DNA of 15,632 nucleotides from CAYLPU01 sp964385635 (lineage in GTDB: Bacteria; Chloroflexota; Anaerolineae; B4-G1): assembly GCA_964385635.1 (NCBI GenBank), contig CAYLPU010000113.1, positions 1-15,632 on the forward strand, given 5' to 3'. A program made the position numbers and the translations under genes. Numbering within the stretch: the stretch's first letter is position 1; every line of letters begins with the position of its first letter. Below, piece after piece: positions 15,076 to 15,632 of this stretch. The notes under the pieces are model-generated. The model did not search any database. It saw only the letters and a program-made list of their open reading frames with translations, and had not been told where the DNA came from.

Positions 15076-15570
15076 ATGTCCCGTCTTCATTCGCTGGTCT
15101 ACCTGCTGCCGGAACTGTGGCGCACGCTGTTCACCCGGCCGATCACGGTGCGCTACCCCTTTGGGCCACTGGAGTTGCCCCCCTACTTCCGGGGCAAGGT
15201 GACCATCGAGCCAGCGCTGTGCACGGGTTGTGGGGCGTGCGTGCGCGATTGCCCGGCCTTCGCGCTGGAACTGGAGCGCGAGAGCGACGCCCTGAGTTCG
15301 CTTGTCCTGAGCAAAGCCGAAGGGTCGAAGGGTCGCGAGGAGTTCCGGCTGATCCACTACCACGACCGCTGTGCCTACTGCGGGCAGTGTCAGGACGTCT
15401 GCCGCCAGGGGGCCATCCGCTTGACGAGCGAGTACGTGCCCGCTGCGGCCGGCCGTGAGGCGCTGCGCGAGGAGTTCGGTAAGCGTGCTGGCGCCTCTTC
15501 CCCCCCCTCTTTCCCCCCCATTGGGGGGGATGAAAGAGGGGCATTGGGGGGGATGAAAGGGGGGGCGTGA
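15076..15570 (+). CDS. NuoI/MbhN-like 2x[4Fe-4S] ferredoxin subunit
   Basis: A 164-residue iron-sulfur protein that takes electrons from soluble ferredoxin and hands them to the small subunit. Two cluster motifs are intact: C49, C52, C55 and C59 (CTGCGACVRDCP), and C99, C102, C105 and C109 (CAYCGQCQDVC). The N-terminal LVYLLPELWRTLFTRPITVRYP is the amphipathic lead-in of this family. Forty residues separate the two motifs, about ten more than usual in NuoI; the excess matches a repeat-encoded insert at residues 73-86. The C-terminus from about residue 142 is also repeat-encoded. The start lies two bases after the NuoH-like stop. The last visible gene of the operon; maturation genes are not in the window. 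Confidence 0.92.
   Translation: MSRLHSLVYLLPELWRTLFTRPITVRYPFGPLELPPYFRGKVTIEPALCTGCGACVRDCPAFALELERESDALSSLVLSKAEGSKGREEFRLIHYHDRCAYCGQCQDVCRQGAIRLTSEYVPAAAGREALREEFGKRAGASSPPSFPPIGGDERGALGGMKGGA
15292..15332. repeat. Interspersed repeat encoding LSSLVLSKAEGSKG inside the NuoI-like gene
   Basis: The core CTTGTCCTGAGC, then AAAGCCGAAGGGTCGAAGGG, is a type of repeat I recall from Chloroflexota genomes, where it is often read in frame. Here it splits the two ferredoxin motifs without shifting the frame. Confidence 0.65.
15500..15565. repeat. C7/G7 palindromic repeat, copy 4, with a duplicated right arm
   Basis: Order: C8, TCTTT, C7, ATT, G7, ATGAAAGA, G4, CATT, G7, ATGAAA, G7. The right half is present nearly twice. 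It supplies the last 23 or so codons of the NuoI-like gene (PPSFPPIGGDERG...) and brings it to the stop at 15568. Confidence 0.85.
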
Positions 15571-15632
15571 GGGTAGTGCCTGTCAACTCAAATGATAATC
15601 GCACCGAACGGACATCGTTCCCTCAAAAGATA

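Overview
The window looks like a chromosomal piece of a GC-rich bacterium, probably a Chloroflexota member such as an Anaerolineae-like genome. That guess rests on the gene order and on short repeats set in frame inside genes that I associate with that phylum. No rRNA, tRNA or ribosomal protein gene is present to confirm it.

Two unlike parts are interleaved. The host part is a membrane-bound, complex I-related group 4 [NiFe] hydrogenase operon of Mbh-type order. At the left are the last codons of one proton-antiporter subunit and a complete second antiporter (84-1664). At the right (11683-15570) follow a NuoA-like subunit, the small Fe-S subunit, a NuoC-like subunit, the catalytic large subunit with both CxxC nickel-binding motifs, a NuoH-like membrane subunit and an 8Fe-8S NuoI-like ferredoxin. 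Together they should couple ferredoxin oxidation and H2 evolution (or the reverse) to ion translocation. The genes are tightly packed.

Between the antiporter and the NuoA-like gene lies about 10 kb of unrelated accessory DNA (about 1665-11682), with visibly lower GC in several parts. It holds a RadC C-terminal fragment, a Fic AMPylase with an inhibitory motif, a triple 14-bp repeat, a probable N-terminal scrap of a Mod-type methyltransferase, a two-gene CBASS (CD-NTase plus S-4TM pore-forming effector), and a broken Mod methyltransferase (amber stop plus probable internal deletion). After these come a small 69-codon gene, a 1056-residue N6-adenine DNA methylase coupled to a small PD-(D/E)xK nuclease-like gene, and a broken Res helicase (opal stop, 3' truncation) whose end runs into the start of the NuoA-like gene. 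It is a defence island, partly decayed, with what look like nested insertions: the CBASS and the methylase/nuclease pair look intact, while both halves of the Mod/Res pair are damaged.

Four repeat families are seen. A C7-N5/6-C7-AAT or ATT-G7-N5/6-G7 palindrome occurs four times in frame in three hydrogenase genes, plus single copies of a 33-bp palindrome, a 27-bp palindrome inside mod, and a repeat encoding LSSLVLSKAEGSKG. Short tandem repeats mark two hydrogenase gene junctions. The last 62 bases (15571-15632) hold nothing I can identify. The only stretch over 300 bases without an intact gene is 3290-3778; it holds the 14-bp repeats, the methyltransferase scrap and the promoter of the CBASS operon.
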